DNA of 64,000 bases, taken from positions 27,890-91,889 of the forward strand of contig JBCCWS010000022.1 of NCBI GenBank assembly GCA_039193195.1. The letters run 5' to 3'. The DNA is from Pseudomonadota bacterium. Lineage in GTDB: Bacteria; Pseudomonadota; Gammaproteobacteria; Steroidobacterales; JBCBZW01. This document shows, piece by piece, positions 27,991-37,122 of this stretch. Each line of letters opens with the position of its first letter. Within the stretch, counting starts at the first letter, position 1. A model generated the notes under the pieces. It searched no databases and was not told where the DNA came from. It saw only the letters and a program-made list of their open reading frames with translations. Both the position numbers and the translations under genes were made by a program.

Positions 27991-29412
27991 ATGAAACCAC
28001 CCAGGGCAACTACCTTGAGCCTCTTCGCCTCCAGTGCCTTGGCGGTCTCGAGTGCATGGGCCAACAACAACCCACCCAAAATCGGGAACGTAACCGTCGA
28101 CTCTGACGCCAATCAAATTGTCATCGTTGGTACAGGCTTGCTGCGGGCAAACGGCAACGTCCCCAACATCAGACTTCTCGACAATCCCAATATCATCCTC
28201 GAGGGCTGCGTGGCTGATCCCGTAACCCCGAATTTAGTTGTGGTGTGTGAGCTGCCTGCGGTCAGTGGCACTGACTACGTTCTTCGCATCTCTGACGGCA
28301 GCGGCACTGATGATTTCAATTTGACGATCGGCATGGTTGGGCCACAAGGCGACCCCGGTCCTCAGGGCGAACCTGGCCCTCAGGGCGAACCTGGCCCTCA
28401 GGGCGAGCAGGGACCTGTTGGCGCACCTGGGCCTCAGGGTCTCCCCGGTGACACCGGACCGCAAGGACCCGCCGGCGCAACCGGACCGCAAGGACCCGCC
28501 GGCGCAACCGGACCTCAAGGGCCCCCAGGTGACACCGGGCCGCAAGGACCCATCGGCGACACCGGACCCCAGGGACCGGCTGGTCCCGATGACCAGACGT
28601 TGAGCGTCAATGGCACCGAATTGAGCATTGAAGACGGTAACACTGTGGAACTGGCGTCCCTCTTGGACTCGACAGACATACCCTTGCCAGCAAACATGGC
28701 ATGGATCAGCCCTGGGTCGTTCAACTTGGGCAGCCCGCAGGCTGAAGAGGGTCGGGATTCGGACGAAGACGATACTGCTGGCGCTGGTGGACGGCAGGTA
28801 ACTGTTTCGATTCTCAGTGGGTTCTGGATCGGTATTCATGAGGTGACCCAACGAGAGTACCTGAATCTGATAGGACTCAACCCCAGCTTCTTCACCGACA
28901 GTCTGGATCAGCCAGTTGAGCAGGTAAGTTGGAATGACGCGATCTTCTACTGCTTAGCACTCACTTCAGACGAGCGAGCAGCCGGAAACATCCCGACCGA
29001 TTGGGAGTATCGCTTGCCCACCGAAGCGGAATGGGAATACGCAACCCGGGCGGGCACGGTGACGGCTTACAGTTTCGATAACTCTCCTTCAGACTTGGGG
29101 GACTATGCTTGGTTCTCAGACAACAGCAGTAGTCAAACGAGGGAAGTGGGCCTTAAGTTACCCAATCCTTGGGGCCTTTATGATGTTCACGGCAATGTGG
29201 CTGAATGGGTATTGGACGCCTATGCAGCCTCCTACCCCCCCGGGGCGTTGATCGACCCCCAGAGTCTTCCAGGCGGTTCTGAGCGCGTGATACGTGGTGG
29301 CAGCTGGTCCCTGTCGAGCAAAGACGCGCGCTCAGCGGCTCGTCGTAGTGCGATGACCATCTCCGCTTCCATCGACATCGGATTTCGTGTAGTGCTCGCA
29401 CCAGTTCGATAA
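27991..29412 (+). CDS. Collagen-like / formylglycine-generating-enzyme-like fusion protein
   Basis: 473 residues with AGGGGAG before the ATG and a signal peptide ending near SAWA. Domain order: a beta-sandwich of IPT/TIG type (about 27-112), 27 uninterrupted Gly-x-y triplets (117-198), then a sulfatase-modifying-factor / FGE domain (about 225-473) with [40 protein letters not shown] and the C-terminal RGGSWSL plus GFRVVL. Catalytic Cys pairs of true formylglycine enzymes are not evident, so it is probably a binding or non-haem-iron variant. The gene is less GC-rich than its neighbours, a possible sign of transfer. Confidence 0.88.
   Translation: MKPPRATTLSLFASSALAVSSAWANNNPPKIGNVTVDSDANQIVIVGTGLLRANGNVPNIRLLDNPNIILEGCVADPVTPNLVVVCELPAVSGTDYVLRISDGSGTDDFNLTIGMVGPQGDPGPQGEPGPQGEPGPQGEQGPVGAPGPQGLPGDTGPQGPAGATGPQGPAGATGPQGPPGDTGPQGPIGDTGPQGPAGPDDQTLSVNGTELSIEDGNTVELASLLDSTDIPLPANMAWISPGSFNLGSPQAEEGRDSDEDDTAGAGGRQVTVSILSGFWIGIHEVTQREYLNLIGLNPSFFTDSLDQPVEQVSWNDAIFYCLALTSDERAAGNIPTDWEYRLPTEAEWEYATRAGTVTAYSFDNSPSDLGDYAWFSDNSSSQTREVGLKLPNPWGLYDVHGNVAEWVLDAYAASYPPGALIDPQSLPGGSERVIRGGSWSLSSKDARSAARRSAMTISASIDIGFRVVLAPVR
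28339..28584 (+). repeat. Collagen-like Gly-x-y repeat tract
   Basis: 27 consecutive triplets beginning with Gly, dominated by GPQ, GEP, GAT and GDT. Nearly identical 9- and 18-bp units recur, so the length is likely to vary between strains. Confidence 0.85.
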
Positions 29413-30709
29413 CGAAACTGAGGGGACGGGTTCACCTTCTTGCTCAAGGGGCTCACAGAGCAGCCGGCCCTCTCTTCTTTTATCTGATCATTTTGTCGGG
29501 GGCATTCGAGCCGTATCGGATCGAGGCCATGCGGAGGTAGTGCAGATGCACGCCCTGAGGGAGCTAGGTTGTAAACCCCGTGGCGCACGCCGGGAACGTG
29601 CGCTCTCAGGCCGGGGCTGCAGTCGCCGACGGCGTAGCTTTTGCGAAGAGCTGTTTCTTAGCCGCCGGAGTAACCCGTGGGAATGGCGCCGTTGGAGATC
29701 TCTGCTCGAATCAGTTCGAGTGCCGCGTCGTGCTTATCTAGTCTACCGCAACGTGTAGTGAGCTTCCTGCCGGGAAGTTCACTCTTGAGTTGGAAGTCAT
29801 AGGTCTTGTCGAGGAATGCGCGCCATTGCTCATGTATTTCAATCACGCAAGCGCTGTCTTTACCGCAACCGGGGTCTGCAATGACATCACTCACTAGTAG
29901 CGAAGAGAAACTTTCGCTCCTTTCATTACGCCCTTCGATGGCCTGCCCGACCCAACAGACTGCATACACTCGCGCTACTGCTGTGCGGCAGGCCATGCAT
30001 AAGAGAACGAATAGCGCGGATCTAGAATGACTCACCATCGTCACTTTCTTGCGGTCTAAAGTAGGGGATTAAGATGGCTTTGGGCCGTTCGAAGTATTGT
30101 ATTGCGAAATCGCATGCTCCTTGGTCCCTCTCTCCAGCCTCGCGAGACTAGCACAAGCGCAGACCACTCCCGTGTGGCAACTCAATGATATCAATAGTGA
30201 CTGTGGATTTTTGACTAACCGGCTATGCAAATTCCTTATCGAAGGTGCAGAAGTCAACGTTCTCATCTCGGGACCGTCAAGTAGGCCTGTGCGCAAGGTC
30301 ATGTGGTTGAGGGGCAGCGTGGCGGCGGGTGCGGGAAGCATGTCGCGGTTTGCCGCCAGATCGGGCGGATCGAGATGCACGGTGCCGCCGAGCGATGTAC
30401 ATAGGCGGGGGCACTCGGCCTCAAACCTGTCGTTCGAGGTTGCGTCGACGTATTGAGTGGCACTCAGCGAGGGCGCAATCGCGCCGTTGCCCCGCAGCAG
30501 CGGCCTTAGCGTGCGCTGGCGACTGTTCGGGTCGAACGTCGTGGCGACCGTTCTCTCGAGTTGGCCCTACTCCACTCGTTGGAAGCTCGGCGCAAGATAC
30601 CTGATTTCCACTGGATCGTCGTCCCGACGCGGCGCCAACCCCACCCGCGCGCGCCGAAATCCCGCCGCCAACCTGGCAGCTCGCAGGCAGATCTTCTAAG
30701 GTGCGCGCC
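29413..30709 (+). other. AT-richer, poorly coding stretch
   Basis: About 1.3 kb with one plausible small gene (29658-30038, minus). The composition between about 29700 and 30260 is clearly more AT-rich than the rest. A short frame at 30074 (ATG after AGGGGATTAAG) stops after 25 codons; the next frame then reads a signal-like segment ending AQAQ, so a frameshifted remnant is possible. A 7-bp hairpin (GCGCACG / CGTGCGC) lies at 29583-29603. I see no transposase or RNA gene. Confidence 0.35.
29658..30038 (-). CDS. Hypothetical small exported protein
   Basis: 126 residues from the ATG at 30038 with a purine-rich AAGAAAG before it. A hydrophobic N-terminal segment (residues 7-28) could be a signal peptide or membrane anchor; the remainder is hydrophilic with two Cys near residues 58-63 and one near 98. 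No family is recognised. It stands alone in an AT-richer region, so it may be acquired DNA. The hydrophobic-then-hydrophilic layout is the only support. Confidence 0.4.
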   Translation of the reverse strand: MVSHSRSALFVLLCMACRTAVARVYAVCWVGQAIEGRNERSESFSSLLVSDVIADPGCGKDSACVIEIHEQWRAFLDKTYDFQLKSELPGRKLTTRCGRLDKHDAALELIRAEISNGAIPTGYSGG

Positions 30710-33700
30710 ATGGAAATCGCGCTCCCCCTTTTGTTCGGTGCCCTGCTCGGTGCCGCCATGACCTTGCTCGTCTCCCGGCTCCTCGCCGCGAAGGCGGACG
30801 AGCCGGCGTCTACGCAACCCGACGAACAGCCGTCTACGCCCGACGGCGAGCACACGACTAAGCCCGAGACCCCGTCGTTCAACGCCGCAGCCCTGCACAA
30901 GCTGGCCGAGGACCTCGAACCTCGCGCGGACGAGCTAGCGAGACCGAACGACCTACTCGAGGACGAAGATTTCCGTAAGGCGGTCGCCCTGCTACGCGAT
31001 GGCGCAGTGTCCGTAGAGACGCTGGTCGAGTACGCCGGCGGCGCCAACTGGCTGGTGGCATGCGCAGCCCTTGAGGTGCTGCGCACCCACGCCGAGGGCG
31101 CGAAGGCCCTTGACGACATGCCCGACGTGCTCCAAGGGATGGGGGCCTGGCCCATGTACTTCGGCAGCCGCTACGTCCAAGCCCACGCACCCGAGCGCGC
31201 CATCGGCCTCGTCTTCGCCCGCGTGCGATCCTGGTGGACCGACAACGTGCGCATGCACGCGCTGCTGAACGGCATGTTGCGCGAGCTCGACGCCGCGGGC
31301 GTCCCGTGCACCTTCGGCAGCGAACTCCCGCGTATCCCCCGCAAGCGCCTGGAGAAGCTGCGCGAACTGCTCAAGCAACTGTCGAACCCAGCCGTCAGCA
31401 CCCTTGCCGTCGAGGTGGACGAGGCCCTCGCCAGCACGGTCGACGTGGACTTCCTGACCACAATCGGCCGCGTGCGACGCCCGGGACCGACGCTACCCGC
31501 CGAGGCGCCACCCATCGCCGATCCCCGCTCGGCGAAGTATCTGGAGATGGTGAGCGCTCGACTTCAACGCGATCCACCCGCCTCGGTGGTGTTGGTCGGC
31601 GACACGGCCGTCGGCAAGAGTGCCGTGCGCGAGCTGTTGGCCAGCGCGCTCATCGCCGATGGCTGGACGGTGGTGGAATTCACCGCCAACCGCCTGGTAG
31701 CGGACAAGTCCTACATCGGTCAGATCGAAGGCGTGGTGCAGCGGGTCGTCGAGAAGGCCACCGTGCGTGCGCGGGTGGCTTTGTTCGTCGACCGCATGCA
31801 CGAACTGAGCTCCGCCGGCACCTACCGCAACCACCCCCAAGGCGTGCTCGACGCGCTGCTGCCCGCCCTGGAGCAGGGCACGGTGTTCCTCGTCGGCGAG
31901 ACGGGCACGCGCGCTTGGCAGCAGCTGCTAAAGCAGAGGCCAGCGCTGCCGACGGCCCTCGAGGCCCTCATGGTGGACCCCGCCACGGATCGTGAGACCA
32001 CGGCCCTGGTAAGCGCCTACCTCAACTCCCTACCGTCGATGCGCGACAGCGGCGACGGCGCCGTGGCCCAGCTTACCGGCGAGGCCATCGCCCTCGCGCG
32101 CAGCTACATCTCGCACCTGAAGCTGCCGGGAGCCGCGATGGAGCTGGTGAAGATGGCCGTGGAGCGTGACCGCCGACGCGCCACGGACAACACCGCAGCC
32201 AAACCCCTGGGTCGACAAGATCTACTCGCCACCCTGGGCGAGGTGAGCGGCCTACCCGAAGCCCTTCTCGACGAGCAGCAGCGCCTGGACATCGACGCCA
32301 TCGCCCACGGCTTCGCCGAGCGCATCATCGGCCAGCAGGAAGCCATCGACTGCCTTGTGGAACGCATCGCCATGATCAAGGCGGGACTGACCGACGCCGG
32401 TCGGCCCGCGGGCGTGTTCCTGTTCGCTGGCCCCACGGGCACCGGCAAGACGGAGATCGCCAAGACCCTGGCTGAGCTCCTGTTCGGCAACGTCGATCGC
32501 ATGATCCGCCTCGACATGAGCGAGTACCGCGGGGGCGAGGCCCCGGCCAAGCTCCTGGGCGCGCGCTACGAGACGGGGCAGCAGCAGTCGCTCGTCGACC
32601 AGGTGCGACGCCAGCCCTTCTCCGTCATCCTGCTCGATGAGTTCGAGAAGGCGGACCGCACCGTGTGGGACCTGTTCCTGCAGGTCTTCGACGATGGCCG
32701 CCTGACCGACGCGGTGGGCAACGTGGCCGACTTCCGGCACTGCATCATCATCCTCACCTCCAACGTCGGCGCGACGATCAGCTCCAACGCGGGCATCGGC
32801 TTCACGGGCGAGGACGCGGGCGGCTTCGATCCCCGCGACGTGCGCACGGCGATCGGTAACACCTTCCGCAAGGAGTTCGTCAACCGCCTCGATCGCGTGG
32901 TCGTGTTCCAGCCCTTCACGCGCCCGCAAATGCGCCGCATCCTGCAGAGGGAACTGCACGATGTGTTGCAGCGGCGAGGCTTGCGCAACCGCGAGTGGGC
33001 CGTGGAGTGGGAAGACTCAGCCGTCGACTTCCTCCTGGCGAAGGGCTTCAGCCCTGACCTGGGCGCGCGCCCCTTGCGCCGTGCCATCGATCACTACGTG
33101 CTGGCACCCCTGTCGATGACCATCGTGCGCCAGCAGTTCCCCGAGGGCGATCAGTTCCTCTTCGTGCGCGGCGACCAGCACGGCATCCGCGTCGAGTTCG
33201 TCGACCCTGACCTGCCCGACATCGCGAAGTCACCCCCCGCCGCCGCCAGCCTCGAGTCGGCCGGATCGGCATCGGCGGATCTGTCCCTCGGCCAAGTCAT
33301 GCTCGATGGGACAGGAAATGCCGCCGAGCGCGCTTACCTAAGCGCACAGATCGCCACCCTGGCCCAGACGCTGGAAGGCGAGCGCTGGGAGAGTCAGAAG
33401 AGTGCACTGCTGGCGAGGATCAACGAACCCGCCTTCTGGGAGTCGCCGGAGCGCCATCAGTCCCTCAGTCGTATGGAACTGATGGATCGTCTCGAGTCGG
33501 GCTGGCGCGCCCTGCACTCCCTGCTCCAGCGAAGGACCAACGGCGCGGCGAGCGCTCGTCTGCACGCTGATATCGCGCAAAAGCTGCACCTGCTGGGCGC
33601 GGCGCTGGAAGACCTCAACGGCGAGCGTCCGATCCACGCCTTCATCGCCGTCTCCGCCGGCGAGGCTGGGCAGGCGCTAGCAACGGATCCCGAGCATTGC

Positions 33701-34120
33701 TACGCGGCCGTGTGTCGCATGTACGAGCAGTGGGCATCGCACCGGCGCATGAAGTACGAGGTGCTAGAGCCACGCGCCGAGACTGGTAGCGCGCGCGAAC
33801 AGCACGCCGCCGTCAGCGGCTTCGGCGCGTACAGCTTGCTGCGCGGCGAATCGGGCCTGCACGTGTGGGAGATTCCCCTGCAGGAACGTCGCACGAGGCT
33901 CGTGGTGAGAGTGACGGTCACGCCCCAACCGGTGGCGCCCGCGCCCTCGCGCGCGGCCTGGCTCGAGAGCGCACGGCAGCTGCTGAGCGACGCGAGCGCT
34001 AAACCTATGGATATCGTTCGGCGCTATCGAGAGCAACCCTCACCACTAGTGCGCGATGCGCGCGGGTGGCGTACGGGGCGTTTGGATCGGGTGCTGGACG
34101 GTCACTTCGACATCATGTAA
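30710..34120 (+). CDS. Membrane-anchored double AAA+ ATPase with release-factor-like C-terminus
   Basis: 1136 residues from the ATG at 30710 (AAGG 8 nt before; GTG at 30701 also possible). An N-terminal helix (about residues 5-27) anchors it. AAA-1 (about 285-430) has Walker A GDTAVGKS, but the Walker B position reads ALFVDRMHEL, without the usual Glu. AAA-2 (about 545-780) is ClpA/ClpB-like with GPTGTGKT, VILLDEFEKAD, sensor LTSNVG and RPLRRAI. The last 270 residues resemble a class I release factor: NEPAFWESPER, then AVSAGEAGQ...MYEQWASHR, GAYSLLRGESGLHVW, and a terminal RRYREQP...GRLDRVLDGHFD. The SPF and GGQ regions are absent. Substrate and role are unknown; a protein-unfolding machine attached to the membrane is likely. 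Confidence 0.85.
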   Translation: MEIALPLLFGALLGAAMTLLVSRLLAAKADEPASTQPDEQPSTPDGEHTTKPETPSFNAAALHKLAEDLEPRADELARPNDLLEDEDFRKAVALLRDGAVSVETLVEYAGGANWLVACAALEVLRTHAEGAKALDDMPDVLQGMGAWPMYFGSRYVQAHAPERAIGLVFARVRSWWTDNVRMHALLNGMLRELDAAGVPCTFGSELPRIPRKRLEKLRELLKQLSNPAVSTLAVEVDEALASTVDVDFLTTIGRVRRPGPTLPAEAPPIADPRSAKYLEMVSARLQRDPPASVVLVGDTAVGKSAVRELLASALIADGWTVVEFTANRLVADKSYIGQIEGVVQRVVEKATVRARVALFVDRMHELSSAGTYRNHPQGVLDALLPALEQGTVFLVGETGTRAWQQLLKQRPALPTALEALMVDPATDRETTALVSAYLNSLPSMRDSGDGAVAQLTGEAIALARSYISHLKLPGAAMELVKMAVERDRRRATDNTAAKPLGRQDLLATLGEVSGLPEALLDEQQRLDIDAIAHGFAERIIGQQEAIDCLVERIAMIKAGLTDAGRPAGVFLFAGPTGTGKTEIAKTLAELLFGNVDRMIRLDMSEYRGGEAPAKLLGARYETGQQQSLVDQVRRQPFSVILLDEFEKADRTVWDLFLQVFDDGRLTDAVGNVADFRHCIIILTSNVGATISSNAGIGFTGEDAGGFDPRDVRTAIGNTFRKEFVNRLDRVVVFQPFTRPQMRRILQRELHDVLQRRGLRNREWAVEWEDSAVDFLLAKGFSPDLGARPLRRAIDHYVLAPLSMTIVRQQFPEGDQFLFVRGDQHGIRVEFVDPDLPDIAKSPPAAASLESAGSASADLSLGQVMLDGTGNAAERAYLSAQIATLAQTLEGERWESQKSALLARINEPAFWESPERHQSLSRMELMDRLESGWRALHSLLQRRTNGAASARLHADIAQKLHLLGAALEDLNGERPIHAFIAVSAGEAGQALATDPEHCYAAVCRMYEQWASHRRMKYEVLEPRAETGSAREQHAAVSGFGAYSLLRGESGLHVWEIPLQERRTRLVVRVTVTPQPVAPAPSRAAWLESARQLLSDASAKPMDIVRRYREQPSPLVRDARGWRTGRLDRVLDGHFDIM

Positions 34121-34191
34121 GCGGTACGAGATCGCTCGTGCGCGGGGTGGTTCGTGGGAGCTCGGCCGCGCACCCTGGCGCACCAAATCGA

Positions 34192-35091
34192 TCAGCCCCC
34201 GAGGCGACGCAGCAAGGCGAGCGCTTCATCGGCCAGCGGCTGGAGTGCCTCTCGATCACTGCTCTGCGCCGTCCCGTATACCTCCAGCAGGAACCGTCGC
34301 AGGTTGTGCCTCGCGGCCAAGCGTTCGAGGGTTGTCGTGGCCCCGTCAAATACATCGGCGTTCGCCTGTGCCAATTCCTCGAACCAACGCTGCCAGGTCG
34401 ACGCGGACGCACGTTCATGCAGTGCCATGTAGAGAATGGGCCGAGCGAGTCGCTGGGACTCGCCGTGCACATATGGGGCGGCGGGGGCGACTTGGGCCGC
34501 GACGGCAGCCCGCAGCACCGCATGTTGATCGGCATCGGTCCTGTCGTTGAGCACGAGCTGCAGCGCGAAGTCACTGCTGTGGGCGATCGCGTGGCGCCAT
34601 CCAACGTCCGGATCGTAGCCGCGATAATCGCGCACTTCCCGCAGGCTCTGGGAGGCAGTGGACACAAGTCCCGAGAACTCCTCGTCGCTCAGGAACTGGT
34701 GTAGACGATCGACGCGTGCCAGCTCCGACAGCCCTAGGATTGCGAAGGACCGTCGAACGCCTGCCGGATCAGGCTCCTGCAAGCGCGCGGTGAATAGATC
34801 GATCAGCTGGCGCGCGGTGGCTCGATCCCCATCCCCACGCCTGAGAATGGCGGACAGCCCGGTGAACCCGATTTCGTCGCGGAGAAAGGGGTCGACGTCC
34901 TGCATCAAGCGAGCGAGCAGCATGAGGCTCGCGTTAGGATCGTCGGTCTGAAACTCCCCAACCCGCCAGGCCTCGAGCTCGGCGCGATCGGTCGGCACCT
35001 GCGTCGCCTGGGCCAGGCCAGACACGCCAGTGAGCAGAAGCGCTAGCGAGACGCCCCATGTTGCCAAAGGCGCGAACGAGCGACCTATCAT
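34192..35091 (-). CDS. DUF2785 family exported protein
   Basis: 299 residues from the ATG at 35091, with AGGA 5 nt upstream; a TTG at 35112 is less likely. The signal peptide ends near QATQ. The helical body carries GWRHAIAHSSDFALQL, which I recognise as the DUF2785 signature, otherwise known from cytoplasmic or exported proteins of unknown function. It lies 17 bp downstream of the FG-GAP gene stop on the same strand, so the two are probably co-transcribed. Confidence 0.75.
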   Translation of the reverse strand: MIGRSFAPLATWGVSLALLLTGVSGLAQATQVPTDRAELEAWRVGEFQTDDPNASLMLLARLMQDVDPFLRDEIGFTGLSAILRRGDGDRATARQLIDLFTARLQEPDPAGVRRSFAILGLSELARVDRLHQFLSDEEFSGLVSTASQSLREVRDYRGYDPDVGWRHAIAHSSDFALQLVLNDRTDADQHAVLRAAVAAQVAPAAPYVHGESQRLARPILYMALHERASASTWQRWFEELAQANADVFDGATTTLERLAARHNLRRFLLEVYGTAQSSDREALQPLADEALALLRRLGG

Positions 35092-35108
35092 GTATTCCTG
35101 CCCCCTGA

Positions 35109-36842
35109 TCAAGGCGCCGGCACGGGACGCGGTCGGCCAAAGACTACGTAGGCCCCACCCCCAGCGGGATTCAAGAAGCGCGGCGAGTGCGGCGCGCCTA
35201 GCAAGACGTCATCGTAGCCATCGCCGTTCAGATCCCCCGCCGAGGACACCGCCTCACCCATGCGCCCCGGGTTCTCTGTGAGGGTGAGCGACTCCCCGCG
35301 AAACACGATGCCTTCAGTGCCGTCGCCGCCGTTCGCCACGCGCAAATCCGTCAGATCCACTTGGGCAGGAAAGCCGCCAGAGCGACCGTAGAGCAGGTAC
35401 GTGACACCTTCCGCGACAACGCCATCTCGCTGCACCCCGTTGGCGTCGATGTCCGGGTGACCGATGAGCAGGTCATCGATACCGTCGCCGTCGAAGTCGC
35501 CGGCGCTTGCCACCCGGTCCCTAACGAACCCCTGAGGATTGGAAACCTCGGCGCGCAGGAAGAACCCGTCGGTGCCGTCACCACCGAGCGCTGGCCTCAA
35601 TCGATCCAGGCGCACGCGGGCCGGCCGTGGCGCTGAGCTGCCGTACAACACGACGGCCTCTCGCGCGCCAATCCCGTCGATGCCGATCGGCGCCAGGTCG
35701 ACAACCATGTCGCTGCGGCCGTCGCCATTCATGTCGCCCGCGCCTTGCACGCGCGACACCCCCTGCGGGCGCTCGACCGTCACGACGAAGCCCGCCCTGC
35801 CGTTGCCGCCGTTCTCGGGGAGCAGGTTGGCAAGATCGATCACCGGCGGGAAGGCCGTGTTGCGCCCGTACAGGACGAAGGGCGTGAGCAGCAGATCGGG
35901 CAGGCCGTCCGCGTTGATGTCAGCACAGGCGATCTCGTCGCCGATGTCGCCGGCGAAGTTGGCCGGTGCCGCACCCTTCACCACGAAACCCGCGCTGCCA
36001 TCCCCGCCCGCCTGGGGAAGCAGCGACGCGAGATTGACTGCCGGCGGAAAGTCCGAGCTCCCATACACCACATAGACCACGCCTGCGGCGTTGCGGCCGT
36101 CGGGGTCCGCACCGCTGGCGCCGATGAGCATGTCGTCGAGGCCATCACCGTTGAGATCGCAGGCGCCAGCCACATCCTGACCTGTGCTGTCGCCGTCGTT
36201 GACGCCGATGAAGCGTGCGCCGGTGCCGGGATTCTCGGCGACGTCGTCGAGGGTGATGACCGGGCGAGGATTGGACTGGCCGAACAGCAGGTAGGCGGAC
36301 CCGGCGCCGATGAAGTTCCTGGCGCCAATCAGCACGTCAGCAAAACCATCTCCGTTGACGTCGCCGACGCGCTGAGACTCACCCGCGTAGTTGATCCGCT
36401 GGCGGGTGCGCAGCAGCACGCCGTTGCCGACGTCGTCCGGCAAGCGAACCAGCGGATCGAACCCGCCGGTGCGGCCGAAGATCAGAAACCCGCGGCCGGC
36501 GGGGGCGCCGTAGTTGCCAACGTTGGTGCTGTCGCCGATGTAGATGTCATCGAGGCCATCGCCGTTGAAGTCGCCGATGTTGGTGACCGAGACGCCGATG
36601 GCATCGTAACCATCGTCGCTCGGAAACTCTGGGTCGCGATCGCCGTCGTAGACCACCCCGTTGCTGCCATCGCCGCCGAAATCAGGACGCAAGGCGGTGA
36701 GCGGTGCCTCCACGGGCAAGGGGTCGAGGGCCATGGCGCTGGTGCAGCAAAGGGCGAGCCCCAAGGGGAGCGTCGGGGCGAGATAGCGCCTTGCGCGCGT
36801 CGCGCGGCGCACCGCGCGTTCCAGGCCGAGAGTCCCTTCCAT
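35109..36842 (-). CDS. Secreted FG-GAP / integrin-alpha-like propeller protein, second copy
   Basis: 577 residues, ATG with AGGAG about 9 nt upstream, signal peptide ending near SAMA. FG-GAP repeats with calcium loops (DFNGDGLDDIYI, DVNGDGFADVLI, DLNGDGLDDMLI, DMNGDGRSDMVV, DFDGDGIDDLLI, DLNGDGYDDVLL) and YLLYGRSGGFPAQVDL-type strands give a seven-bladed propeller. The repeat wording (GGDGSAGFVV, FPPVIDLA) is almost the same as in 25645-27357, so the genes are paralogues. A surface adhesion or polymer-binding role is only an inference. Confidence 0.88.
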   Translation of the reverse strand: MEGTLGLERAVRRATRARRYLAPTLPLGLALCCTSAMALDPLPVEAPLTALRPDFGGDGSNGVVYDGDRDPEFPSDDGYDAIGVSVTNIGDFNGDGLDDIYIGDSTNVGNYGAPAGRGFLIFGRTGGFDPLVRLPDDVGNGVLLRTRQRINYAGESQRVGDVNGDGFADVLIGARNFIGAGSAYLLFGQSNPRPVITLDDVAENPGTGARFIGVNDGDSTGQDVAGACDLNGDGLDDMLIGASGADPDGRNAAGVVYVVYGSSDFPPAVNLASLLPQAGGDGSAGFVVKGAAPANFAGDIGDEIACADINADGLPDLLLTPFVLYGRNTAFPPVIDLANLLPENGGNGRAGFVVTVERPQGVSRVQGAGDMNGDGRSDMVVDLAPIGIDGIGAREAVVLYGSSAPRPARVRLDRLRPALGGDGTDGFFLRAEVSNPQGFVRDRVASAGDFDGDGIDDLLIGHPDIDANGVQRDGVVAEGVTYLLYGRSGGFPAQVDLTDLRVANGGDGTEGIVFRGESLTLTENPGRMGEAVSSAGDLNGDGYDDVLLGAPHSPRFLNPAGGGAYVVFGRPRPVPAP

Positions 36843-37122
36843 GCTGTGCTGCTCCTGTGCTCACGTTACGGCCGCCTCAGATTTACTATGGAACGCCGCC
36901 GCGGCAAAGAGTTCAGCCAGGCCACACGCTGCGTCTTGGGGCCGCTGATCGGCTATCCTCGCTACGCCAAACCGACGGAGGTTCCTGGCGAACAACTCGC
37001 TTCGCACGGGTCGCAGCGCCCTAGCGACGCTGATGACGCAGCGCATACTCTCGTCCCGCGGGCGTTGGCGCCGGCCACACATTTTCTTATTCTCAGGTCT
37101 TCGTACGCGCCTGGAGCGATAG

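Noticed and set aside
28337..28603. Tandem DNA repeat
   Set aside because: It encodes collagen-like triplets, so it is part of a gene rather than an independent repeat element.
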